This document shows, piece after piece, positions 48,810 to 56,508 of a stretch of DNA of 64,000 nt; within the stretch, counting starts at the first letter, position 1; every line of letters begins with the position of its first letter. This stretch comes from Pseudidiomarina sediminum DSM 21906 (lineage in GTDB: Bacteria; Pseudomonadota; Gammaproteobacteria; Enterobacterales; Alteromonadaceae). The DNA is taken from positions 1,226,376 through 1,290,375 of the forward strand of contig NZ_KE383983.1 in assembly GCF_000423165.1 (NCBI RefSeq). Direction: 5' to 3'. The notes under the pieces are model-generated. The model had not been told where the DNA came from. It saw nothing but the letters and a program-made list of their open reading frames with translations, and ran no database searches. Made by a program: the position numbers and the translations under genes.

Positions 48810-49259
48810 ATGACCGTCGCATTGATCTGGATCATCGTTGGCGTAGCTTTGGTGTTATCAGAACTCTTACTTACCAGCGTTATCGCAGTATTTCTGGGCA
48901 TTGGCGCCATTGTAACTGGGCTGTTACTTCACTGGGGTTTAATTGAGCAAAGTGCAACTCAGTTTGCGGTTTTTGGTGTGGTTAGCTTGGCTCTGTTAAT
49001 CCTAGCGAGAGGCCGTTTTAAGCGCTGGTTTATGGGCTATACCGCAAATGAAGATGAGTCAAAACCGAACTTTCAACGCGACATTGGCGCTCGCGTTAAG
49101 GTGATTCGAGACTTTAACCATGGCGCCGGTCGTGTGGTGCTCAATGGTGTGCAATGGGACGCTTTCTCTGAAGACGACCTGAAAGCGGGAGATACCGCTT
49201 GGGTTATCGCCAATGAAGGGATTCAACTGACGGTCGCACAACAACGGCCGCAGCAATAA
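48810..49259 (+). CDS. NfeD-like membrane protein
   Basis: This NfeD short-form protein of 149 residues works with the adjacent SPFH-family protein in membrane organisation or quality control. Two to three membrane segments (about 4-24, 25-45 and 50-70) precede a C-terminal OB-fold domain (IGARVKVIRDFNHGAGRVVLNG, then DTAWVIANEG). ATG 48810 has GAAGGAGAGG directly upstream; the longer frame to 48735 is unlikely. It resembles YbbK-partner YbbL of E. coli in position. Confidence 0.88.
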   Translation: MTVALIWIIVGVALVLSELLLTSVIAVFLGIGAIVTGLLLHWGLIEQSATQFAVFGVVSLALLILARGRFKRWFMGYTANEDESKPNFQRDIGARVKVIRDFNHGAGRVVLNGVQWDAFSEDDLKAGDTAWVIANEGIQLTVAQQRPQQ

Positions 49260-49288
49260 TAACAACGTAAATTCAGGAGTATTCACAC

Positions 49289-50221
49289 ATGTTGCCATTT
49301 GATGTAGGTACCGTCTTAGCGATAGGGTTCGCGCTAGCGGTCATTATTGTTATTTTCAAAACCGCGCGGATTGTGCCGCAACGAACCAATTTTGTCGTGG
49401 AACGTCTCGGCCGCTACAGCCGCACCCTCGAATCTGGCTTTCATATTCTTATCCCATTTATCGATAAGGTCGCGTATCAACATACCTTAAAAGAAGAAGT
49501 GATTGATGTTGAGCGTCAAGCTTGTGTGACCAAAGACAACATTCAAGTGGGCATTAACGGTGTGCTTTACATTCAAGTGGTTGATGCGCATAAGGCCAGT
49601 TACGGTATCAATAACTATCGCTATGCCGCATCACAGTTGGCACAAACCACCATGCGTTCAGTGATCGGTCAAACGGATCTCGATAAAACCTTTGAAGAGC
49701 GAGCGCGCATCAACGAAGTCGTGGTTCAAGCCCTGGACGAAGCTGCAGCACCTTGGGGCATTAAAGTGTTGCGTTATGAGATCTCTGATATTGAATTGCC
49801 GATGAGCATCAAAGACGCGCTTGAGCAACAAATGCGCGCTGAACGTGAACGTCGTGCTGCCATTGCGAAATCGGAAGGTGAACGCCAATCGATGATCAAT
49901 GTTTCAGAAGGTCATAAACAAGAAGTCATCAACTTGTCTGAAGCGGAAAAGCAAAAGCAGATCAACGAAGCTGAAGGTCGTGCGCAAGAAATCGAATTGA
50001 TTGCTCAGGCCACCTCAGAAGGCTTACGTAAGATTGCTGCGGCGATTCAAGAGCCAGGCGGTAAAGATGCAGTAAGCTTGCGTGTTGCTGAACAGTATGT
50101 CGGCGAGTTCGGTAAATTGGCGAAAGAAACGAACACCTTAATTTTGCCAGCACAACTGGCGGACATCGGTAGTGCGGTCGCCGGACTCACCGAAGTGTTA
50201 AATACCGCTAAATCACGTTAA
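49289..50221 (+). CDS. qmcA: SPFH/stomatin-family protein QmcA
   Basis: QmcA is a membrane-anchored band-7 protein linked to protease control and membrane microdomains. The 310-residue protein has one N-terminal membrane segment (about 7-24), the PHB domain (VVERLGRYSRTLESGFHILIPFID), a coiled coil rich in Glu, Ala and Lys (about 185-240, MRAERERRAAIAKSEGERQS) and a C-terminal ILPAQLADIG. The nfeD-qmcA pairing is conserved in bacteria. A terminator follows. Confidence 0.93.
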   Translation: MLPFDVGTVLAIGFALAVIIVIFKTARIVPQRTNFVVERLGRYSRTLESGFHILIPFIDKVAYQHTLKEEVIDVERQACVTKDNIQVGINGVLYIQVVDAHKASYGINNYRYAASQLAQTTMRSVIGQTDLDKTFEERARINEVVVQALDEAAAPWGIKVLRYEISDIELPMSIKDALEQQMRAERERRAAIAKSEGERQSMINVSEGHKQEVINLSEAEKQKQINEAEGRAQEIELIAQATSEGLRKIAAAIQEPGGKDAVSLRVAEQYVGEFGKLAKETNTLILPAQLADIGSAVAGLTEVLNTAKSR

Positions 50222-50245
50222 ACACGCGTTCAAACTGGCGTATCT

Positions 50246-50278
50246 AAAAGACCGTTCATCGAAGATGTGCGGTCTTTT
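50246..50278 (+). terminator. Terminator after qmcA
   Basis: Stem AAAAGACCG (50246-50254) and CGGTCTTTT (50270-50278) with a 15-base loop; the stem itself supplies the T tract. Confidence 0.75.
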
Positions 50279-50303
50279 GTGATCAGATTTGCTGAAATAT
50301 AAC
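50277..50303 (+). promoter_or_regulatory. Possible promoter of the RND efflux operon
   Basis: TTGTGA (50277-50282) and TATAAC (50298-50303; five of six matches) are 15 bases apart, directly after the qmcA terminator and 87 bases upstream of the adaptor gene. The spacer is short, so the call is weak. Confidence 0.3.
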
Positions 50304-50389
50304 TACATAATAAAGTGCAATGATAAGAATGCGCCTACAACGACACTGTCCAGTATTCGCTGGTCGTGCATCAACAAGGATTTTATTGA

Positions 50390-51457
50390 ATGAAGTTTTC
50401 TGTCAAGTTCGCTGCGGTGGCACTTAGTGTTGCTATCGGCGCGACCAGTTTGAGTCTGCCGGTACATGCACAACAGTGGGGGAATCGCGAGCAAGCGACC
50501 TTAGTCGTCACACAACCCTTGGGGTTTGAGCGTAAACAACAGCAAGTTGAAGCAGTTGCCTACGCTGAAGCACTAAAATCAGTAAACCTTTATCCTGCCG
50601 TGGGCGATAAAGTGACCGAGGTCTTTTTTAGTCCAGGTGATCATGTTGATGCCGGCGCGCTACTGGTACAGCTGGACGATCGCCGCCAACAAACGGCGTT
50701 GCAGCGAGCCAAATTACAATTACAAGATGCCGAGCGCACGGTTAAGCGTCTCGAACAAAGTAGGGCGCAAGGCGCGATCCCGCAAAGTCAGCTGGATGAA
50801 GCTGTGATTGCCCGAGACTTGTTGAAAGTGACGGTCGCCGAGGCACAAACTGAAGTCGATGATCGACAAATCATCGCGCCATTTGCGGGCGTGGTAGGAA
50901 TTACTGATGTCGAAGAAGGCGACCGTATTACCCCACAAACCATAGTTACCACTCTGGATCAACGCGAACAGCTTTACCTTGATTTCAATGCCCCTGAACA
51001 AGCGGCAGAAATGCTGCAACAAGGCGCGCGTTTAAATGCCTACTCGTGGTTACGTTCGGAACAACGTATTGAAGCTGAAGTCGCTGAAGTTGGCTCACGC
51101 GTTGACCCCCAAGGTAGAACCTTAAGGATCCGCGCGTTGATCGACAACCAAGACGATCGCTACCGGCCGGGCATGAGCTTTCGCGTCGCGCTAACACAAT
51201 CAGGAGATAGCTATCCGGTCATTCCCGAAGCTGCGTTGATGTGGGGGCCTGAAGGTGCTTACGTTTGGGTGGTGAAAGAGGATAAAGCACAGCGCATTGA
51301 TGTCAGTATTATGCAGCGTCTACCCGGCCGTCTATTGGTTGACGGTGCTTTACAACTTGGCGATGAACTGATCATTGAAGGCGTGCAAACATTACGCCTT
51401 GGACAAACGGTTGAGCGCCTCAATGAAGCAACAGTGCAGGGAGCGGAACAACCATGA
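50390..51457 (+). CDS. RND efflux periplasmic adaptor (membrane fusion protein)
   Basis: This HlyD/AcrA-type adaptor links an inner-membrane RND pump to an outer-membrane channel. The 355-residue protein has an N-terminal signal peptide ending near AHAQQ (about residue 26; no lipobox cysteine). The lipoyl domain halves VFFSPGDHVDAGALLVQLDD and IIAPFAGVVGITDVEEGD flank a coiled coil (about 105-150). The beta-barrel domain follows. It overlaps the pump gene by four bases (ATGA). No outer-membrane factor or regulator gene is adjacent. Confidence 0.92.
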   Translation: MKFSVKFAAVALSVAIGATSLSLPVHAQQWGNREQATLVVTQPLGFERKQQQVEAVAYAEALKSVNLYPAVGDKVTEVFFSPGDHVDAGALLVQLDDRRQQTALQRAKLQLQDAERTVKRLEQSRAQGAIPQSQLDEAVIARDLLKVTVAEAQTEVDDRQIIAPFAGVVGITDVEEGDRITPQTIVTTLDQREQLYLDFNAPEQAAEMLQQGARLNAYSWLRSEQRIEAEVAEVGSRVDPQGRTLRIRALIDNQDDRYRPGMSFRVALTQSGDSYPVIPEAALMWGPEGAYVWVVKEDKAQRIDVSIMQRLPGRLLVDGALQLGDELIIEGVQTLRLGQTVERLNEATVQGAEQP

Positions 51458-54400
51458 AGTGGGCGCCGCAACTCAACGATTTACCCTCACTCTCGATCCG
51501 ACGACCGATCCTGATTGTCGTTCTTAATTTACTGATCATCATTGCTGGCTTTGCCGCCATTCAAGGTGTTGAAGTCCGCGAACTGCCCGATGTTGATCGT
51601 CCCATTGTGTCCGTAACCGCAAGTTATCCAGGAGCAGCACCTGAAACCGTAGATACCGAAGTGACTAGTCAGCTTGAAGGTGCTGCAGCGCGGGTCAGTG
51701 GGGTGAAGTCGATTCGAGCATCGAGTGAAGAAGGTAGCTCGCGGATTGTGATTGAGTTTTTACCGGGTGTTGATCTTGATAATGCTGCGAATGAAACCCG
51801 AGAATCGGTCAGTCGGGTGCAGCGGCGCTTACCTGAACAAGTTGAAAACGTTGCGGTGATTAAAGCCGATAATGACGCCGAGTCGGTGGTATCGCTGGCA
51901 ATTTCAAGTGAGACCCTTGATTTGCCTGCATTAACTGAACGGGTCGAAACTGATTTGGCGCCAAACTTTTTAAATATTCCGGGGGTCGCCGATGTGCGCC
52001 TTACCGGCGATCGTCGCCGGGTGATGCGGGTTGTCATTGAACCGCTGCGTTTATCGAGTTATCAACTGACCGTGTCGGAAGTAGCTGCCGCGCTAAGGCA
52101 AGCCCCTTTTGATGTACCTGCGGGTAGCTTAAAGTCGACCGATCAACAATTGATTGTTCGCGCTGATGCCAGCTCAGTGACCACTAAAGATGTCGAAGAT
52201 ATCATTATTCGAGGTACCACGCGCGTCGGTGATGTCGCGACCGTTTACTTTGGTCCGGCTGACGCGGGCAGTATTACACGCCTTGATGGTCAGCAAGTTC
52301 TTGGTCTCGGCGTTATCCGTCAAGCCCGTTCAAATACCATAGAGATTTCTGACGAAGTTTTACGATTGGTGGAACGGATTAAGAAGCAGTATCCTGAGCT
52401 GACCATTCGTATTACTAGTGATGACGCCGAGTTCATTCGTAGCTCCGTCGAAGAAGTCATTACCTCGTTAGCATTAACCATTGCCTTGGTTGTCGCCACG
52501 CTTTGGCTATTTATTGGGTCAGGGCGAGCTACAATCATTCCAGCAGCATCCATTCCCGTCGCCTTGATCGGTGCGATCGCAGTGATTTGGTTGATGGGCT
52601 TCTCTATCAATATTTTAACCCTGTTGGCGTTGGTGCTTGCGACCGGCTTGATTGTTGATGATGCCATTGTTGTCTCAGAGAATATTCAACGTCGCCGTAG
52701 TCTCGGCTATGGCGCGCGCGCCGCAGCAGTGATCGGCACCCGTGAAGTGTTCTTTGCCGTGGTGGCGACCACCGCTGTCCTTGTCGCTGTGTTTGTACCT
52801 ATTGCCTTCTTACCTTCAACGGCGGGGCGCTTGTTCCGCGAGTTTGGTGGCGTGCTTGCTGCGGCAGTGATTATTTCTTCGTTTGTGGCTTTGTCGTTGG
52901 TACCGGCGTTAACAGCGCGCTTACCGCTAAAAGCGCCAAAAGAAAATGCCTTATCGCGCATTGGTCAGCGTTTCAGCAATGGCTACAAACGTTCGTTGCA
53001 CTGGGTCTTGAATCACGCGTTGGTAGTTTTCATCGCCTGTACAGCGGTTGCCGGCAGTGCGGTGTATTTCTACAGCAACGTTGATAATGAGCTCATGCCT
53101 TCAGAAGATCGCGGCTTAATTCGTATTTTTGCCCGTGGACCTGACGGTGTTGGCCTCAACTTTATGGATCGTCAAGCCCAACGAATGGAAGAAATTCTTC
53201 TACCTTATGTGAATGGCGGGGCGGTCGAGAGTATTAATACCCGTGTCGGTCAGTGGGACCCTAACCTAGTTTTTATTACCGTTCGACTGTCCGATTGGGA
53301 AGCGCGTGATCGCTCGCAACAAGAAATCATCGATGAAATACGCGGGCCGTTGTCACGTATCCCTGGCGCACCAGCGCGCGCCTTTGGTTCGAATAGTTTG
53401 AACTTGCGTGGTCAAGGTGGCGGTTTGGAAGTTGCGCTCACCGGTGACGAGTATCGCGATATCTATGATGCGGCGCAAAAATTCAGTGCTGCGTTGCAAG
53501 AAGCCATGCCAGAGGTGGGCTATCCACGCATCGGTTACCAGCCCACGCAGCCACAACTGCGAGTGAACATTGATCGGCGCCGGGCGTCCGATCTTGGGGT
53601 GTCACTGAGTGATATCTCGACCACGTTAAGGGTGGCGATTAATGGCGACGACTTGGTGGATTTGAACATTGGTGACCAAGCGGTACCTATTATGTTGCAG
53701 GCCAATCGCAGTCTTATCACCTCACCCATGGATTTAACCAATCTCTATGTTGGCACTGATGATGGTGGCTTGGTACCGCTATCAAGTGTAGCGACCATTA
53801 GCGAAGAGGGGGTTGCTGCAGATCTTGGCCGTCGTGCGCAACGTCGGGCGATTACCATCGATATGCAAATGCCGACCAGCATTCCGATTGAACAAGCGGT
53901 TGAGCAACTACGCACCATCGCCAATGACACGCTTCCGGAGTCGATCGGCATGGTGTTGCTTGGTGAAGCTGAAGCATATGAAGAGACCGAACGCGAAGTC
54001 ATGTTAACCTACGCTTTGGCGTTCTTAATTGTGTTACTCGTTTTAGCGGCGCAATTTGAAAGTGTGAACAGCGCAGTAGTGGTGATGGCGACAGTACCCT
54101 TTGGCATCGCTGCAGCCTTCTTCGCCTTGTTCATTACGGGGACTTCAATCAACATATTCTCGCAAATTGGGTTGGTAATGCTCATAGGTTTGATTGCTAA
54201 AAACTCAATCTTACTTGTTGAATTTGCAGACCAACTCCGCGACAAGGGCCAGTCTGTAAGGGATGCGGTTGAGCACGCTGCAATTATCCGTCTGCGTCCA
54301 ATCATGATGACCTTGGTTTCGACACTGTTAGGCGCCTTGCCATTAATCCTTTCTGTTGGCGCTGGTGCAGAAGCCCGAAATGCCATTGGCTGGGTTGTCT

Positions 54401-54540
54401 TTGGCGGTCTTGCGTTTGCCGTTGTCTTCACTTTATACCTAACGCCGGTCATCTATCTAGCCTTGGCGCGTTTCACTAAACCTCGCGCTGATGAAACCCA
54501 GCGTCTTGAGCGTGAAATGGAGCAAGCCGAAGCACAGTAA
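51454..54540 (+). CDS. RND efflux pump, inner-membrane transporter
   Basis: This is a 1028-residue proton-driven RND permease of the HAE1 group, with twelve membrane segments and two large periplasmic loops. Visible are SIRRPILIVVLNLLII at the N-terminus, the proton-relay aspartates in GLIVDDAIVVSENIQRR of TM4, LTYALAFLIVLLVLAAQFES, and GLIAKNSILLVEFADQLRD near the end. It resembles MexK/OqxB-like or VexD-like pumps; the substrate range cannot be predicted. It is translationally coupled to the adaptor gene. Confidence 0.93.
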   Translation: MKWAPQLNDLPSLSIRRPILIVVLNLLIIIAGFAAIQGVEVRELPDVDRPIVSVTASYPGAAPETVDTEVTSQLEGAAARVSGVKSIRASSEEGSSRIVIEFLPGVDLDNAANETRESVSRVQRRLPEQVENVAVIKADNDAESVVSLAISSETLDLPALTERVETDLAPNFLNIPGVADVRLTGDRRRVMRVVIEPLRLSSYQLTVSEVAAALRQAPFDVPAGSLKSTDQQLIVRADASSVTTKDVEDIIIRGTTRVGDVATVYFGPADAGSITRLDGQQVLGLGVIRQARSNTIEISDEVLRLVERIKKQYPELTIRITSDDAEFIRSSVEEVITSLALTIALVVATLWLFIGSGRATIIPAASIPVALIGAIAVIWLMGFSINILTLLALVLATGLIVDDAIVVSENIQRRRSLGYGARAAAVIGTREVFFAVVATTAVLVAVFVPIAFLPSTAGRLFREFGGVLAAAVIISSFVALSLVPALTARLPLKAPKENALSRIGQRFSNGYKRSLHWVLNHALVVFIACTAVAGSAVYFYSNVDNELMPSEDRGLIRIFARGPDGVGLNFMDRQAQRMEEILLPYVNGGAVESINTRVGQWDPNLVFITVRLSDWEARDRSQQEIIDEIRGPLSRIPGAPARAFGSNSLNLRGQGGGLEVALTGDEYRDIYDAAQKFSAALQEAMPEVGYPRIGYQPTQPQLRVNIDRRRASDLGVSLSDISTTLRVAINGDDLVDLNIGDQAVPIMLQANRSLITSPMDLTNLYVGTDDGGLVPLSSVATISEEGVAADLGRRAQRRAITIDMQMPTSIPIEQAVEQLRTIANDTLPESIGMVLLGEAEAYEETEREVMLTYALAFLIVLLVLAAQFESVNSAVVVMATVPFGIAAAFFALFITGTSINIFSQIGLVMLIGLIAKNSILLVEFADQLRDKGQSVRDAVEHAAIIRLRPIMMTLVSTLLGALPLILSVGAGAEARNAIGWVVFGGLAFAVVFTLYLTPVIYLALARFTKPRADETQRLEREMEQAEAQ

Positions 54541-54550
54541 AAGCTTATGT

Positions 54551-54598
54551 GCCAAGGGGAAAATCGGTTATCATCAGGTAATCCTTTTGCCCCTTGGC
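54551..54598 (+). terminator. Terminator-like hairpin after the RND operon
   Basis: GCCAAGGGGAAAA (54551-54563) pairs with TTTTGCCCCTTGGC (54585-54598) with one bulged G and a 21-base loop. The following T content (GTTTCCTT) is modest. Confidence 0.6.
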
Positions 54599-54654
54599 GT
54601 TTCCTTCCTCTAAGATGCTGAAAGTAGGGGCTTTAACTACACAGCGAGCACCTA

Positions 54655-55107
54655 ATGATTCTAACGACCCTGCCGACGATTCCTGTTCAAGGACAATCCA
54701 TTCGCACCACAAATGCTGCAGAATTTGAGCCTAGCACCGCTAAAATTGGCACGCTTTGGCAGCAATTTTCCACTGAACTGGCAACCAAACTAACTGAAAG
54801 TTCGAATGTTTATGGCTTGTATACCAACTATGCTTCAGATCACAATGGCGCTTTTGATGTTGTCGCGTGCGCAAGTCCACTGAACCCAAAGGTAACGCCA
54901 GCGCTTGAGTCATTTGAAATACCAGCCGGTCATTACCTTAAATTCTCGGCTAGTGGGACAATGCCTGATGCTGTGATCCGACTTTGGGGCGAGGTATGGG
55001 ATTACTTCAATAATGTCGACTGTCCACATCAACGTAGCTACATGACAGATGTTGAACATTATCTAAGTGAAAACGACGTGGCAATTTATATCGCGGTAAC
55101 CACGTAA
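54655..55107 (+). CDS. GyrI-like small-molecule-binding domain protein
   Basis: This stand-alone effector-binding domain of 150 residues resembles GyrI/Rob C-terminal and integron cassette Cass2-type proteins, which bind small or cationic compounds. Matching stretches are KIGTLWQQF, YGLYTNYASDHNGAFDVVACAS and FEIPAGHYLKFSASG. No DNA-binding domain is attached. A Shine-Dalgarno sequence is not obvious. It stands alone between the RND operon and a gene-free repeat-rich region. Drug-binding or sequestering activity is inferred. Confidence 0.78.
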   Translation: MILTTLPTIPVQGQSIRTTNAAEFEPSTAKIGTLWQQFSTELATKLTESSNVYGLYTNYASDHNGAFDVVACASPLNPKVTPALESFEIPAGHYLKFSASGTMPDAVIRLWGEVWDYFNNVDCPHQRSYMTDVEHYLSENDVAIYIAVTT

Positions 55108-55137
55108 AAAGAAATCCAACCTAAGCAGCGTAAACTT

Positions 55138-55165
55138 CATCGACAGCCACCCAAGGTTGTCGATG
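55138..55165. repeat. Hairpin after the GyrI-like gene
   Basis: CATCGACA (55138-55145) and TGTCGATG (55158-55165) are perfectly complementary, extended by GCC/GGT to an 11-bp stem with loop ACCCAA. No T tract follows, so it is not a standard terminator. It could be a transcript-stabilising hairpin or an operator. Confidence 0.6.
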
Positions 55166-55291
55166 ATCACTGGCCAAACATCTCACTCAAAATTCACGTC
55201 ACGTTGGCATCCCATAAGTAAAGCACCCATCTAAATTGTAACTTTTTGCGCATGACGCTTGGCAAAGTGTCGCCTAGTTGAAAATCGTACG

Positions 55292-55376
55292 CTACGTGAA
55301 AAAACATTCATTCGCAGGGGGATTACCCACATAATTTCACGTAGAAGCGCCTAATTATGTGAACACCCACTTAGGC
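55292..55376. repeat. Nested, mutually exclusive inverted repeats in a gene-free stretch
   Basis: Three perfect inverted repeats interlock: a 10-bp pair at 55292-55301/55335-55344 (CTACGTGAAA), a 9-bp pair at 55328-55336/55353-55361 (CACATAATT) and a 6-bp pair at 55349-55354/55371-55376 (GCCTAA). The arms overlap, so they cannot all form at once. The stretch 55108-55635 has no convincing gene. The function is unknown. Confidence 0.6.
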
Positions 55377-55404
55377 AACTACCACTTATACATATCATAT
55401 TTAA

Positions 55405-55420
55405 CATAATATATATTATG
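55405..55420. repeat. Perfect A/T-rich 16-bp palindrome
   Basis: CATAATAT is followed directly by its complement ATATTATG. It lies in the most A/T-rich part of the gene-free stretch, 216 bases before the TraB/GumN gene. It could be a regulator site. The remaining bases up to 55635 hold no other recognisable element. Confidence 0.5.
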
Positions 55421-55635
55421 CGCAATTATAAAATAGGTGAAAATAAGGATGATCGCGGCATCGCTGTTCTTCCCTCGACGATCGACGTTACGTTGGGATT
55501 ATCGTTGGTTTGGATGTGGCATTTTGTCCATGTCATGAACGCTATCGCCGTTAGAACTTGGTAGCATTTTTGCAACATCAGCGATACGCTAAGCGCATTC
55601 GCAAAATGTGTTTTTAAACTTAAGGAATGCTAAAA

Positions 55636-56493
55636 ATGTTGAAACAACTCTCTGCAGCAGCACTCGCTGTATCACTTGGTCTTGGCACTGCAAATGCTTC
55701 AATGCTCTACAAAGTATCGGGTAACGGTATGGAAGAACCTTCGTACTTGTTCGGTACCATTCATATTATCTGTCAGTCAGACTTTAAAGTTGACGACGCT
55801 ACCACTGCAGCGTTCAACGAAGCGGATCGTATTGTGCTTGAGCTCGACATGGATGACCCTGCGGTAATGCAAAGCATGCAATCTAAGGTGCTCAGCCCTG
55901 GCGGCGAAAAGATCTCAAGCTATCTTGATGACGACCAGCAAACGTTGTTGGATAACTTCTTAACCAGTAATATTGGTGCGAATTTACAAGCGGTCGATAA
56001 TTTACGCCCTTTCATCATCTCTACTATGGTGATGTCGAGCCAAATGGGTTGTGCGCAACAGGTTTCCTACGAAGGTTATTTCGTACAGCAAGCCATGGCA
56101 CAAGAAAAGCAACTGGATGGTCTCGAGACAGTCGATTTCCAAATGGGTGTGTTCGAGCAGATCCCTCATGACGAGCAAGTTAGTTGGCTGATTGAGTCAC
56201 TGGAGCAACCTGAGCAAGCTAAAAAAGACTTAAAGCGCATGCTTGACGCCTATTTGGCTGCGGATGTTGAGGGGCTGTATAACCTATTCTCTGAATACGA
56301 AGCTTACAGCGAGTATAAAGCCTTGATGCTCGACAATCGCAACTATGATTGGCAACAAAAGCTTGACCAGCAATTGCAAGCGCCAGGCAGTGAATTTATC
56401 GCAGTTGGTGCAGGTCACTTAGGCGGGAAAGCTGGTATGATCAACCTATTGAAAGAAAGTGGCTACACTGTTGAAGCTGTTGCCCAAAATTAA
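55636..56493 (+). CDS. TraB/GumN family exported protein
   Basis: GumN/TraB (COG3735) proteins are erythromycin-esterase/Tiki-like, putative metal-dependent proteases or hydrolases. From ATG 55636 the protein has 285 residues: a signal peptide (MLKQLSAAALAVSLGLGTANA), then the first conserved motif SYLFGTIHIIC and the C-terminal FIAVGAGHLGGKAGMINLLK with the second histidine of the GxxH pair. TAAGGA is nine bases upstream of 55636; the in-frame ATG 55627 is too close to it. The cellular role is unknown. Confidence 0.87.
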   Translation: MLKQLSAAALAVSLGLGTANASMLYKVSGNGMEEPSYLFGTIHIICQSDFKVDDATTAAFNEADRIVLELDMDDPAVMQSMQSKVLSPGGEKISSYLDDDQQTLLDNFLTSNIGANLQAVDNLRPFIISTMVMSSQMGCAQQVSYEGYFVQQAMAQEKQLDGLETVDFQMGVFEQIPHDEQVSWLIESLEQPEQAKKDLKRMLDAYLAADVEGLYNLFSEYEAYSEYKALMLDNRNYDWQQKLDQQLQAPGSEFIAVGAGHLGGKAGMINLLKESGYTVEAVAQN

Positions 56494-56508
56494 ATAAGAA
56501 GGAACTCT

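Noticed and set aside
55230-55380. Possible integron attC site next to a Cass2-like gene
   Set aside because: The inverted repeats lack the GTTRRRY/RYYYAAC core ends, and no second cassette or integrase is present.
55450-55539. 29-codon ATG reading frame in the gene-free stretch (MIAASLFFPRR...)
   Set aside because: AAGG is directly against the ATG, leaving no spacing, and the product resembles nothing; length is within chance.
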